Shown piece by piece: positions 35,479 through 44,258 of a stretch of DNA of 64,000 nucleotides. Location of the stretch: contig JAOJYB010000003.1 of NCBI GenBank assembly GCA_028242535.1, positions 1 to 64,000 on the forward strand, written 5' to 3'. The position numbers were made by a program, and so were the translations under genes. The notes beneath the pieces were generated by a model that worked only from the letters and a program-made list of their open reading frames with translations, ran no database searches and was not told the origin of the DNA. The first letter of the stretch is position 1, and every line of letters starts with the position of its first letter. The stretch comes from Candidatus Nitrosopelagicus sp. Its GTDB lineage: Archaea > Thermoproteota > Nitrososphaeria > Nitrososphaerales > Nitrosopumilaceae.

Positions 35479-36549
35479 TTGTTGAAGGCTAGAAGAAAAC
35501 GACTTTTGAAAAACTGTAAAGTGATTACAGGTTGTGACACGATAGTTGCATTAGAGCCTGAAAATTTATTTTACATGACTGGATTTTGGGGAGAAGCAAT
35601 TGGAATTTTAGAAAAAAATGGGAAAACCACCATAATTGCTCCAGAATTGGAAATTGGTCGAGCAAAAGAAGAAGGAATTGACTGTAAAGTGATTCAATCT
35701 GATCGTGGTATGAGTTCATTGGTAACATTAAAGAGGTTTTTGAAAGGAAAGGTGTGTACAGACTGTCAGAATTATTCTGTAATGCAATCACTAAAAAAAT
35801 CATTTCCAAAAATTAAAAATTCAATTGAACCATTTAACAAATCAAGAGAAATTAAAGATGAAGATGAAATTAAAATTTTAAAAAAGGCATCTAAAATAAT
35901 TGATGAAATGTTTGGAATTTGTCAGGAAAAAATTAAACAAGGACAAAAAGAATCAGAACTTCAATCAATTCTAATGTCATATGCAGTAGAAAATAAAATG
36001 TTTGATACAGGGTATCGTTCTACATTAAATCCATTGATAATTGCAGGTGGACCTAATGGAGCATTACCACATGCACAAGTTACTAATAGAAAATTTAAAA
36101 AAAATGAATTGATAGTAGTTGATTTAACATTACGTTACAAAGGTTATGTTTCAGATGCAACAAGAACATTTGCTTTAGGGAAAATTTCTTCTGAAGAAGA
36201 AAATGTTTATGAAATTGTTAAAGAATCACAAAAAGCTGGACTAAAAGCTGTTAAACCAAATACAGATTGTAAAAGAATTGATGATGCATGTAGAAAAATT
36301 ATTAATGAATCAGGTTATGGAAAATATTTCATTCATTCAACCGGACATGGTATTGGATTGGATGTACATGAATTACCAACAATAGGACCTAGAAGTTCTA
36401 CAAAGTTAGGAACAAATATGGCAATTACTGTAGAACCAGGCATTTACATTCCAAAAAAGTTTGGTGTACGAATTGAAGATTCATTGATTGTGACACAAAA
36501 AAATCCAATTCTTTTGCATAAATTTACAAAAGACTTGTGCATCGTATAA
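35479..36549 (+). CDS. M24 family metallopeptidase (Xaa-Pro dipeptidase/aminopeptidase)
   Basis: A 356-residue pita-bread metallopeptidase cleaving N-terminal X-Pro peptides. After an N-terminal creatinase-like domain, all five metal ligands are visible: Asp in VVDLTLRY, Asp in GYVSDATRTF, His in STGHGIGLDVHE, Glu in ITVEPGIYIP and Glu in GVRIEDSL. The GGPNGALPHAQVTN segment supplies the substrate-site His. The start is TTG at 35479. It begins 36 bases after the methyltransferase. Confidence 0.92.
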   Translation: MLKARRKRLLKNCKVITGCDTIVALEPENLFYMTGFWGEAIGILEKNGKTTIIAPELEIGRAKEEGIDCKVIQSDRGMSSLVTLKRFLKGKVCTDCQNYSVMQSLKKSFPKIKNSIEPFNKSREIKDEDEIKILKKASKIIDEMFGICQEKIKQGQKESELQSILMSYAVENKMFDTGYRSTLNPLIIAGGPNGALPHAQVTNRKFKKNELIVVDLTLRYKGYVSDATRTFALGKISSEEENVYEIVKESQKAGLKAVKPNTDCKRIDDACRKIINESGYGKYFIHSTGHGIGLDVHELPTIGPRSSTKLGTNMAITVEPGIYIPKKFGVRIEDSLIVTQKNPILLHKFTKDLCIV

Positions 36550-36575
36550 TTTTTGAGGCTAAATAGATCAAAAGA

Positions 36576-36583
36576 GTTTATGA
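36576..36583 (+). promoter_or_regulatory. TATA box of sepF
   Basis: The element gtttatga is centred about 26 bases before the GTG start at 36606, the distance expected between TATA box and transcription start in archaea. The sepF mRNA is thus probably leaderless. Confidence 0.45.
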
Positions 36584-36605
36584 AGGTGTAGATCGCCATT
36601 AAGCT

Positions 36606-36884
36606 GTGCAGAAACAAGAAAACACAACGTACTTGAAAGCAATCACTATTCGTGATCCAAGTGATTTACATTCAATAAAAGAAGACATCAAAAAAGGAAT
36701 GGTTCTCATTTTACGAGTTACACCATTAGCACAATCAGATGTTGAAAAATTACGTAAAGTTGTTGAAGAGCTTTATGTAATTGCACGTAATGCAGAAGCA
36801 GACATTGCAAGATTAGGAGAAGAAAGAATCATCGTAACTCCACCAAATGTAAAAATTTGGAAACCAGATTATGATTTAAAATAA
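36606..36884 (+). CDS. sepF: SepF-like cell division protein
   Basis: A 92-residue SepF-domain protein. YLKAITIRDPSDLHSIKEDI, then KKGMVLILRVTPLAQ and VVEELYVIARNAEADIARLG, match the archaeal SepF core. In euryarchaea SepF anchors FtsZ to the membrane. Thaumarchaea divide mainly with Cdv proteins, so the partner here is less clear. The usual N-terminal amphipathic membrane-targeting helix is not evident in this short N-terminus. The start is GTG at 36606. The last 9 bases overlap aCPSF1 on the opposite strand. Confidence 0.85.
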   Translation: MQKQENTTYLKAITIRDPSDLHSIKEDIKKGMVLILRVTPLAQSDVEKLRKVVEELYVIARNAEADIARLGEERIIVTPPNVKIWKPDYDLK

Positions 36885-38813
36885 TTTTATAGCTTCTTGA
36901 ACTTGTGGATAATGAGTTGTAACTCTATACATTCTATTAATTGCTGATGAAAGGTTTTGAGATTTTCTTCTTTCTCCATGATTAACAAGTACTCTACGAA
37001 GTTTTGGTCTTAATCTTTGTACATATGACATTAATTGATTATAATCACTATGTCCACTAAATCCTTCAAGTTTTTCAGTACCAGCATTAATTGTAACAAC
37101 TTCAACTTTTCCTTCTCTTCCCATAATTGTCACTTGTCTTGCACCATCCATGACTCTTCTTCCTAAAGTTCCATTTACTTGATAAGAAACAAAGAGAATT
37201 TTGTTTTTTGGGTTTGGGGCAAAGTTTCTGAAATATTCTAAAACTGGGCCACCTTCAAGCATTCCAGATGTTGCAATTACAATACATGGAGAGTCTTCTC
37301 TTAATGGCTCATCTCTTGCATCTGAATGTTCAATATTTGTAAAGTATTCCGAATCAAATGGATTATCATCTGTCTCTAGAATTTTCTGTTTTAATGATCT
37401 TTCAAGATATTCAGGATGTGCCTCATGAATTGCAGTTGCCTCTTGGATCATTCCTTCCATGAAAACAGGTGATTCTGTTAATTGGCCAGATTTCATATAC
37501 TTGTCAATAACCATCATCAATTCTTGTGCACGTCCTACAGCTGGAATTGGAATGAGAACCTTTCCACCACCCTTGAGAATTTCATTTACAGATTTGATAA
37601 ATGCAGTTTCAACTTCCTCTCTTGTTGGCTGTATGTCTTCTTTTGCACCGTATGTACTTTCAATTAGTAATGTTTCAACACGTGGAAAACGTGTGTCAGC
37701 ACTTTCTAAGAGCATGCTTTTTCCATATTTAATATCACCAGAGTAAACAAAATTGTGATCACCATTTCCAATATGGAAGTGACATGATGCAGAACCTAAG
37801 ATATGGCCTGCGTTTGCTAATACAAGTTTGATATCAGGAGAAATGTCAGTAACAGTTCCATATGAGAGACCAATTGTTTGTCTCATAATTTGATGAACAT
37901 CTCTTTCTGCATACATTGGTGTTCTACCTTGTGCACCTGCAACCTTGATTGCATCTAATTGAATTAGATTCATCATAGGAAGGGTCGGTTCAGTACAATA
38001 GATTGGTCCTTTGTATCCATATTTTGTTAATACAGGTAGAAATCCAGTATGATCCAAGTGAGCGTGTCCAATAACGATAGCATCTAACTCATCTAATGAA
38101 ATATTTGCCCAGTCCAAACGAGGAAATGATTCAGAAGGAGTCCGTGCACCAGGGTTGATACCACAATCAATTAACACCTTACTATCAGGAGTAGTCAAAA
38201 GCATACAAGAACGTCCAACCTGTCCAAATCCTCCTAGTGTTAATAATGATACCTCGGATTTTTGTACAAGTCGGGATCTAAAGATTTCCTCTCCAACAGA
38301 TTTTAGCTGTTTTGCTCTTTCTGCAGAAGAAATTTTTAATTGATAATTGATTGATTTGATTGTGTTAGATGGTTTTGTAGTTGACTTTCTTATTCTTAAT
38401 CTCCAACCAGTTTGTTCAGTAACTTCTGTATGATTAAATTCTTCTGCGTTTCTTTGACAAAGCCATGGTCTTTTTACCTCAATTGATACTTCACCTGTTG
38501 CAGTATCAAAAAATGTAGCCTCTAGTCCTGCATCTTTTGGCACCATAGAATCTAAGATTTTTCTTGCATCTTCTTCAGACTTTCGAATTTTTTCATCTGT
38601 TCGTATTACAATTCGTTTCTTGATTTGATTTACTAGATTGGATATTATTACATTATTTTCCATCAAAAAGCGCGGTTTGTTTGTATAGAGAGCAATGCGA
38701 GGGCCTTCATAGTCTATTTTAGTAACATTAGCATCTTTAGGTATACTTGACAGTATGGTTGCCATTATATTTTGGCTAGATTGATCTACTTGCTGCTGTT
38801 GTTTTTTTTGCAA
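36876..38813 (-). CDS. aCPSF1 (FttA): KH-domain beta-CASP ribonuclease, transcription terminator
   Basis: A 645-residue metallo-beta-lactamase/beta-CASP nuclease that cleaves nascent RNA at archaeal 3' ends and triggers transcription termination. Two N-terminal KH domains (residues about 1-150, including PKDANVTKIDYEGPRIALYT) precede the nuclease core. The core has GHAHLDHTGF (metal-binding HxHxDH), HILGSASCHF, VYSGDIKYG, the beta-CASP motifs VIATSGMLEGGPVLEYF and SGHSDYNQL, and a C-terminal VLVNHGERR. It starts 5 bases after the proteasome gene's stop. The only complication is the 9-base overlap with sepF. Confidence 0.96.
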   Translation of the reverse strand: MQKKQQQQVDQSSQNIMATILSSIPKDANVTKIDYEGPRIALYTNKPRFLMENNVIISNLVNQIKKRIVIRTDEKIRKSEEDARKILDSMVPKDAGLEATFFDTATGEVSIEVKRPWLCQRNAEEFNHTEVTEQTGWRLRIRKSTTKPSNTIKSINYQLKISSAERAKQLKSVGEEIFRSRLVQKSEVSLLTLGGFGQVGRSCMLLTTPDSKVLIDCGINPGARTPSESFPRLDWANISLDELDAIVIGHAHLDHTGFLPVLTKYGYKGPIYCTEPTLPMMNLIQLDAIKVAGAQGRTPMYAERDVHQIMRQTIGLSYGTVTDISPDIKLVLANAGHILGSASCHFHIGNGDHNFVYSGDIKYGKSMLLESADTRFPRVETLLIESTYGAKEDIQPTREEVETAFIKSVNEILKGGGKVLIPIPAVGRAQELMMVIDKYMKSGQLTESPVFMEGMIQEATAIHEAHPEYLERSLKQKILETDDNPFDSEYFTNIEHSDARDEPLREDSPCIVIATSGMLEGGPVLEYFRNFAPNPKNKILFVSYQVNGTLGRRVMDGARQVTIMGREGKVEVVTINAGTEKLEGFSGHSDYNQLMSYVQRLRPKLRRVLVNHGERRKSQNLSSAINRMYRVTTHYPQVQEAIKLF

Positions 38814-38818
38814 TTAAT

Positions 38819-39451
38819 CTAAAGAGGAAGTACTGTTTTCTTTTGTTCTTCTGTTAAAAGACGGAATCCATTTTTATCAACTAATGCTACATTGATTCCA
38901 TCACCAGTTCCAATATTTCGTGTTATGGCTGCTTTGACTGCACGTAATGCAATATTTTTTGCATCTTCAAGTGTCAAGTCTTTTTTGTATTCTTCTTCTA
39001 ACAGACCATATGCAACTGGAGAACCACTACCAGTTGTTACATAATTTTTATTTTCTACAGAACCAAACATGTCAATATTAAATAAGGAAGGACCTTTTGC
39101 ATCTACACCACCTAATAGGATATCAGCGATGAATGGATAACCTCTGTTTTGATGGAACATCAAAGAGGTTAGTCTTGCTAAAGAGTTAACTGGAATAGGT
39201 TCTTGATTTTGAATTCTGTGTAAATTTGCATGATAACGTAAGACATCTACAATATTTTGTGCATCTGCAACACCACCTGCTAAAGTAAGACCAACATGTT
39301 CTTCAACTTTTTGAATCTTCATTGTATTATTATTTGCAATGAAATATCCTGCGCTTGCTCTCATGTCTGCACATAACACTACACCATCGGTAGCCTTGAT
39401 ACCTACAGTGGTTGTTCCGTGTAATATTTTTTCTTCAACATTGTTTGACAT
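38819..39451 (-). CDS. psmB: Proteasome beta subunit
   Basis: Catalytic subunit of the 20S proteasome. The 210-residue precursor has a short propeptide ending HG, followed by the N-terminal nucleophile sequence TTTVGIK. Counting from that Thr, Asp17 (CADMRAS) and Lys33 (NTMKIQ) are in their catalytic places. GSGSPVAYGLLEEEY and the C-terminal RNIGTGDGINVALVDK are family-typical. Autocleavage after Gly12 would expose Thr1. It lies upstream of aCPSF1 with a 5-base gap and is probably co-transcribed. Confidence 0.96.
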   Translation of the reverse strand: MSNNVEEKILHGTTTVGIKATDGVVLCADMRASAGYFIANNNTMKIQKVEEHVGLTLAGGVADAQNIVDVLRYHANLHRIQNQEPIPVNSLARLTSLMFHQNRGYPFIADILLGGVDAKGPSLFNIDMFGSVENKNYVTTGSGSPVAYGLLEEEYKKDLTLEDAKNIALRAVKAAITRNIGTGDGINVALVDKNGFRLLTEEQKKTVLPL

Positions 39452-39495
39452 AAGATTAACCTCGTTTGAGATAATATCAATGATATTAGACCCTT

Positions 39496-39504
39496 TTAAA
39501 TAAC
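39496..39504 (+). promoter_or_regulatory. TATA box of egsA
   Basis: The sequence tttaaataa is centred about 26 bases before the TTG at 39525, which would make that codon the first of a leaderless mRNA. It lies in the short divergent gap with the proteasome gene. Confidence 0.45.
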
Positions 39505-39524
39505 TTTGTCATAGAATCGAAGTA

Positions 39525-40580
39525 TTGAACAAGAAGATAATGTCTCACACAATGGAGCTGCCAAGGCAGATCGTTGTTGGCGAAAAAAACATCGAACAAG
39601 TTGGAGAATTTTTACGATCACTTTCTAATCCAAAAAAGGTTTCAATAATTTCGGGAAAAAATGTAAAGAAGATAATTGGAAAGGAGATTGATCAATCTTT
39701 AAAAAATGCAAAAATTTCAGCTGTCTGGCATTTGGCAAGATCAAATGAAGTTAAAGAGACCATTACAATACAAAAGAAAGTCAAATCAACAAAGAGTGAC
39801 ATAATCATAGGTTTAGGAGGAGGACGCTCAGTAGATATTGCAAAATTATGTGCCTTTAATCTAAAAAAACCATTTGTCAGCATACCTACCTCTGCATCAC
39901 ATGATGGAATAGCAAGTCCATTTGTTTCTGTTAGAGGAGAAAAACCACATTCGTTGGTAGCAACTGCACCACTAGGTGTTTTTGTGGATTTAGACATAAT
40001 CAAAAAAGCCCCTAAAAAACTACTAGCAAGTGGATGCGGAGACCTAATGGCAAAGATTACTGCAGTACATGATTGGGAATTAGGTCGTGATAAAGTAGGA
40101 GAATACTATGGAAGATATTCAGCAAATCTTGCCTCAATGAGTGCAGAGATATTAATAGAAAGTGCAGAAAACTTTTCAAAAAAAGGTATTGATGTTAGAG
40201 TAATTGTTGAAGCATTGATCAGTGCAGGAGTAGCATCATGCATAGCTGGAAGTAGTAGACCGTGTTCTGGTGCAGAACATTTGTTTTCACATGCAATTGA
40301 TCATTTAAAATTTGGAGTAGGATTACATGGTGAAAAATGTGGAATAGGTTCCATAATGATTGCAAAATTACAAGGACAAAACTGGAAGAAGATTATTAAA
40401 ACTTTGAAAAGTTCTGGTGCGCCTACAACTGCAAAAGAGATTGGATTAGAACCAAAAATTTTATCTAAAGCATTAGTCATGGCACAATCATTACGTCCAG
40501 AGAGATATACAATACTAAAAGAAGTTAAAATGACTGAAAAAGATGCATTAAAGCTTGCAAAAAGTACTGGCGTTTTGTAA
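39525..40580 (+). CDS. egsA: sn-glycerol-1-phosphate dehydrogenase
   Basis: Reduces dihydroxyacetone phosphate to sn-glycerol-1-phosphate, the archaeal membrane-lipid backbone. The 351-residue protein shows the NAD-binding GLGGGRSVDIAK, SIPTSASHDGIASPF (metal-site Asp), SGCGDLMAKITAVHDWEL and the metal-binding His residues in GAEHLFSHAID and GLHGEKCGIGS. TTG at 39525 suits the TATA spacing; ATG at 39540 and 39552 are in frame, and the conserved region starts at MELPRQIVVG. Its stop directly abuts the convergent FKBP gene. Confidence 0.96.
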   Translation: MNKKIMSHTMELPRQIVVGEKNIEQVGEFLRSLSNPKKVSIISGKNVKKIIGKEIDQSLKNAKISAVWHLARSNEVKETITIQKKVKSTKSDIIIGLGGGRSVDIAKLCAFNLKKPFVSIPTSASHDGIASPFVSVRGEKPHSLVATAPLGVFVDLDIIKKAPKKLLASGCGDLMAKITAVHDWELGRDKVGEYYGRYSANLASMSAEILIESAENFSKKGIDVRVIVEALISAGVASCIAGSSRPCSGAEHLFSHAIDHLKFGVGLHGEKCGIGSIMIAKLQGQNWKKIIKTLKSSGAPTTAKEIGLEPKILSKALVMAQSLRPERYTILKEVKMTEKDALKLAKSTGVL

Positions 40581-41315
40581 TTATTTAGATTTTTTTTCTA
40601 CAGGTTTTTCAGATTTTTCTTCTTTTTTTGCCTGTTTATTCTCATATGATTCTACAAAGTTTACTTTTCCAAGAGATGGAACAAATTTGAACAAATCCAT
40701 TTGAGTAAAGTGCTTGATGATTGCTAATCCATCTGCTCTAAAAATTTCTTCAGGAATTGTAATGTCTACTACATTACCGGTTTTTTTGAAATTAATTTGG
40801 TCATTTTCTATAGGTAATCTTGATTTTAAAATTTCAGATATTTTATCATCGTCAGAGTCAAGAGATTTTTTTACATCAACATCATAAACGATTGTTTTTC
40901 CTGCAAATCTATGATTATAATCAATTTGAACTCTGCCAGAACCAATATAACGAATAATTCCTTTTTTGTTATCAATTTCTACTGTGTCACCAACTGATAC
41001 TTTTTCTTGATCTTCTCCAAGTTTTCTTAGAGGAATCATTCTAACTTTACCTTTGTCTCTTGCACCAAATCCTTTTTCAGCTAAAACTTCGATTGTCTTT
41101 TTTTCACCTGCTTTTATTTCAGGTAAAGCATCATCTAATCCTTTGAGAACCCATGCTTCTCCAACAGAAACAAGTTTTGGCATATATTTTAGATTAGGAT
41201 CATGAATGGAGTGTTTTTTTGCTTCTTCTTCATTTGTGCTTTCAAAAACTTCCCCGCTATCTTTTATCTTAGCAGTATAATCAAGTAAAATTAATTGTCC
41301 TTTTTTGAATGTCAA
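40581..41315 (-). CDS. FKBP-type peptidyl-prolyl isomerase (SlyD-like, long archaeal form)
   Basis: A 244-residue prolyl isomerase and chaperone. The N-terminal FKBP domain (QLILLDYTAKIKDSGEVFES; GLDDALPEIKAGEKKTIEV) is interrupted by the insert-in-flap domain (KGFGARDKGKVRMIPLRKL ... YNHRFAGKTIVYDVDV), as in archaeal FKBP26-29 proteins. A C-terminal extension ends in the Lys/Glu-rich tail KKEEKSEKPVEKKSK. No signal peptide. ATG start at 41315. Well supported. Confidence 0.92.
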   Translation of the reverse strand: MTFKKGQLILLDYTAKIKDSGEVFESTNEEEAKKHSIHDPNLKYMPKLVSVGEAWVLKGLDDALPEIKAGEKKTIEVLAEKGFGARDKGKVRMIPLRKLGEDQEKVSVGDTVEIDNKKGIIRYIGSGRVQIDYNHRFAGKTIVYDVDVKKSLDSDDDKISEILKSRLPIENDQINFKKTGNVVDITIPEEIFRADGLAIIKHFTQMDLFKFVPSLGKVNFVESYENKQAKKEEKSEKPVEKKSK

Positions 41316-41346
41316 CGTAGTCGATTTTGAATTTCCTTATATTAAG

Positions 41347-42501
41347 TTAGAGCGAATCAAGTGGCTTTAATTTTTCTTCAGCTACGTTTAGACCTGCTTG
41401 AGCATCAGTATCATAACCCATCATTGTTAATGTTGATGCAATTCCAGATATACATCTCATAACATGATAACGATCTACTTCACCCATACAACCAACTCTG
41501 AAGACTTTACCTTTTAGATTTCCAAATCCGCCTGCTACTAAAATTCTGAATTTTTTTGCTAATGTGTCTCTGAATATTTTATCTTCTAGTCCATCTAGAT
41601 AGTTTAATGCAATTACTACAGTAGAACGAGAATTTTCATCTGCAAATGGTGTTAATCCAATTGCTGATAATCCTGAATACAATGCGTCAGAACAGGTTCT
41701 ATGTCTTTGAATTCTTTTTTCCATTCCTTCTTCTAAGATAATTCTCATTGCTTCTCTGTATGCATAAAGAATTGGCAATGCAGGAGTGAATGGTGTGTGT
41801 TTTGCTTCAGCATAATATTTGAAGTATCTTGGTAAATTGAAATACATTGTATTTGGTGGATTCGCTTCCATGTATTTTCTAGTTCGTTGGTTAATACAAA
41901 TTGGTGATATTCCAGGTGGGCATGCAAATGCTTTTTGTGCACCAGTCATTGCAATATCAATTCCCCATTTATCCATGTGAAGTTCTTCTCCACCTACAAT
42001 TGATACACCATCTAAGACATAGTAAGAATCATTTCTTGATGTCAAGTCTTTGATTCTATCAAGATAATTAATCATAGTTCCAGTGGAAGTTTCATTCCAG
42101 ACACAGTAGAATGCTTTAACATCTTTATTGTTATCAAATGCTTCTTTTACTTGATCATAGGTTGCATTAATTCCAGGTTCAGTTTTAATTTTTATTGTTT
42201 GACCACCTGCCCATTCAATTTGCTGTGCTAAACGAGTACTAAATTCTCCATTAACAGGAATTATTACTTTATCATCTTTTTTAATTAAATTTACAACAGA
42301 ACATTCAACTGCACCTGTACCAGAAGCAGAAAGACATACTGCATCACCTTCTGTTTCAAATATTGTTTTTGTGTTGTTTACACATTCCTCATACAGTTCA
42401 ACAAAATCGTCACTTCTATGATTAATTGATGGTGTAACCATTGCGCGTGTAACACGTTCTGGTACGTTTGTTGGACCCGGTAACATAACTAAATATTCCA
42501 A
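41347..42501 (-). CDS. Class V aminotransferase (serine-pyruvate/alanine-glyoxylate type)
   Basis: A 384-residue PLP enzyme starting MLPGPTNVPERVTRAM, typical of alanine-glyoxylate/serine-glyoxylate aminotransferases and their relatives. SASGTGAVECSVVNL binds the cofactor phosphate, YYVLDGVSIVGG carries the PLP-pyridine Asp, and the Schiff-base Lys is in MTGAQKAFACPPG. GCMGEVDRYHVMRCI near the C-terminus is also family-like. The amino donor and acceptor are not determined. It lies 31 bases upstream of the FKBP gene on the same strand. Confidence 0.88.
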   Translation of the reverse strand: MEYLVMLPGPTNVPERVTRAMVTPSINHRSDDFVELYEECVNNTKTIFETEGDAVCLSASGTGAVECSVVNLIKKDDKVIIPVNGEFSTRLAQQIEWAGGQTIKIKTEPGINATYDQVKEAFDNNKDVKAFYCVWNETSTGTMINYLDRIKDLTSRNDSYYVLDGVSIVGGEELHMDKWGIDIAMTGAQKAFACPPGISPICINQRTRKYMEANPPNTMYFNLPRYFKYYAEAKHTPFTPALPILYAYREAMRIILEEGMEKRIQRHRTCSDALYSGLSAIGLTPFADENSRSTVVIALNYLDGLEDKIFRDTLAKKFRILVAGGFGNLKGKVFRVGCMGEVDRYHVMRCISGIASTLTMMGYDTDAQAGLNVAEEKLKPLDSL

Positions 42502-42545
42502 ATTCTATATCGCCTAAGCTTGAGATGTTTGGAGGTTATTTATAA

Positions 42546-43040
42546 TTAAAGATCTGACAATCGTTTTTTTGGATCAATTTCTGATAAAACATCTATAGTT
42601 CCTGAAGGAAGAAATTGTTTCCAGTTTTGATCGGTAGAAATCAGATTTCGGATATTAGTTCCAGATAAATCGCTGCGAGATTTCAATTCTACAGGGATTA
42701 TTGATTTTCCTCGCTTACTATAAAGCTCATGAGTAAAATCATCATTAGAAAAAACAACATCATATTCAGGAATTAATTCATCAACAAGATGTGTCCATTT
42801 GGAATGATCATCAACATCAGGTATGTAATGTACAGACAGATTTTTTTTTGATTTGTCATCTATAGATGATAAAATCATCTTTTTTCTTTCATCAGCAGTG
42901 AAAGGATTTCTTTTTTCATGACTTTTGTTTGAACTACCTATTCCAACATGAAGATGTTCCACTTTGGATAAAGCAAATTTTATTGCTTCTAAATGTCCTA
43001 AATGAAATGGTTGAAAACGACCAATTAGAAACCCAATCAT
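42546..43040 (-). CDS. Nicotinamide-nucleotide adenylyltransferase
   Basis: Makes NAD+ from NMN and ATP. The 164-residue nucleotidyltransferase has the archaeal NMNAT hallmarks GRFQPFHLGHLEAI (HxGH ATP site, residues about 7-20), VGIGSSNKSHEKRNPFTADERKKMI and SDLSGTNIRNLI (ISGTxIR motif). Its start overlaps the stop of the CopD-like gene by four bases (ATGA). Confidence 0.95.
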   Translation of the reverse strand: MIGFLIGRFQPFHLGHLEAIKFALSKVEHLHVGIGSSNKSHEKRNPFTADERKKMILSSIDDKSKKNLSVHYIPDVDDHSKWTHLVDELIPEYDVVFSNDDFTHELYSKRGKSIIPVELKSRSDLSGTNIRNLISTDQNWKQFLPSGTIDVLSEIDPKKRLSDL

Positions 43041-43537
43041 AATTGTCCACCGGCATTAAGAACTGATGCTAAAAATAGAATTATCACAGATAATACAACA
43101 GTTACTTCCCCTAATATGATAATTTTTTTCCTTAATTTTTGTAGTTGCTCTGGAGGCATCTCTTTTGCAATAATTTTATCTTCAACATCTTTTCTAATTA
43201 TTCTGACATGAACAGCATATAAAATTAGTAATGCTGCAACTAAAATCATCTTTATGATTAAAACATGACCATAACTAGTGTCATACAAGATATCAGATTT
43301 TTGTAATACTAGATGGGCCTGATACATTCCTGTTGCAATTAAAATAAACAAAGCAGGCATGGCTAATTTGTTAAAACGTCTTCCAACTTGCACCATTAAT
43401 TGTATTCTTTCTTCAACAGGCATTGACATTTTTTTTAAAATTGGTGCAAATACAATACCAATGAATAAAGAGCCACCAACCCAAATTGCCGCACTTGTGA
43501 TGTGAATCCATGTTAGTAGTGCTTGCTCTAGTGCCAT
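43037..43537 (-). CDS. CopD-like integral membrane protein
   Basis: A 166-residue protein with four hydrophobic helices (residues about 5-30, 58-76, 86-105, 142-162). It starts ALEQALLTWIHITSAAIWVGGSLFIGIVF, with a His and Trp pattern (WIHITSAAIWVGG) seen in CopD/DUF2269-like membrane proteins and some heme-binding four-helix proteins. Such proteins are linked to copper handling or to cytochrome-like electron transfer; which applies here is open. It is coupled to the NMN adenylyltransferase gene. Confidence 0.6.
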   Translation of the reverse strand: MALEQALLTWIHITSAAIWVGGSLFIGIVFAPILKKMSMPVEERIQLMVQVGRRFNKLAMPALFILIATGMYQAHLVLQKSDILYDTSYGHVLIIKMILVAALLILYAVHVRIIRKDVEDKIIAKEMPPEQLQKLRKKIIILGEVTVVLSVIILFLASVLNAGGQL

Positions 43538-43605
43538 GACAATTAATGATTAGAACTCTATTTGACTCTTAACAAGGTTTTTTAGTATAAAATCTAAAAA
43601 AAATA

Positions 43606-44103
43606 TTGATGAATCCACCTGGACGTCCAATACTATTTGTTGCAATAATTGCATTGTTAGGAATGATGGGCGGAATTGTTTACTATGCAAGTTTAGATAA
43701 CGATGATCTTTCTATGGCTACAATTGAATTACAAGAAGTAGAATTGATAGATGTTAACAGTATTGAAAATCGTGCAATGCTCAAGGTTACATTTCTAGTT
43801 GCAAATCCAGGTGAAGTAACAGTAACTGTTCCAGTAATTTCGTACAAATTGTATGCAGATGGAAGTGAGATTGGACATGGAGCATATTCGACAGAAGATG
43901 TTGCAATGCCAGGTCGTGCTGCATTTTATCCTGATGCAGAAATTCCATTAAAAAATAAATTAACTATTGTAATGTCAGAGATGAGTGAAACTGTCTATAA
44001 TAAAATAGTCAGTGGACAAGCTATACAATATGCTGCAACAGGACAGATGACTGTAGAATCAGCATGGAGTATTGTAGAACTAGATTTTGATACTAGGTCT
44101 TAA
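43606..44103 (+). CDS. Membrane-anchored LEA-14/WHy-like domain protein
   Basis: A 165-residue protein with a single N-terminal signal-anchor helix (ILFVAIIALLGMMGGIVYYA, residues about 9-28) and an outward beta-rich domain. The pattern ATIELQEVELIDVN ... LKVTFLVANPGEVTVTVPVISYKLYADGSEIGHG resembles the LEA-2/WHy fold. A TATA box (agtataaaa, about 43584-43592) makes the start codon, TTG 43606 or the adjacent ATG 43609, leaderless. Function unknown; it is probably displayed on the outer surface of the cytoplasmic membrane. Confidence 0.65.
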   Translation: MMNPPGRPILFVAIIALLGMMGGIVYYASLDNDDLSMATIELQEVELIDVNSIENRAMLKVTFLVANPGEVTVTVPVISYKLYADGSEIGHGAYSTEDVAMPGRAAFYPDAEIPLKNKLTIVMSEMSETVYNKIVSGQAIQYAATGQMTVESAWSIVELDFDTRS

Positions 44104-44118
44104 TTTTAAAATTTAGAG

Positions 44119-44193
44119 TGGGCCTGGAGTGATTTGAACACTCGATCACTGCCATGTCGAGGCAGCATCATAACCAAACTAGACCACAAGCCC
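44119..44193 (-). tRNA. tRNA-Val (anticodon GAC)
   Basis: Reading the minus strand, the acceptor stem GGGCTTG pairs with CAGGCCC and the discriminator is A. The anticodon stem CTGCC/GGCAG is perfect and encloses TCGACAT, giving anticodon GAC. The T arm is GAGTG-TTCAAAT-CACTC. Position 33 is C where T is expected; archaeal tRNA-Val of the same layout normally reads TTGACAT. No intron and no encoded CCA. Confidence 0.93.
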
Positions 44194-44258
44194 ACGAATT
44201 AAAAATTCTAAAAGAACATTATTAACGTTTAAGAGATGTTGGAAATGAGGCTAGAAAA

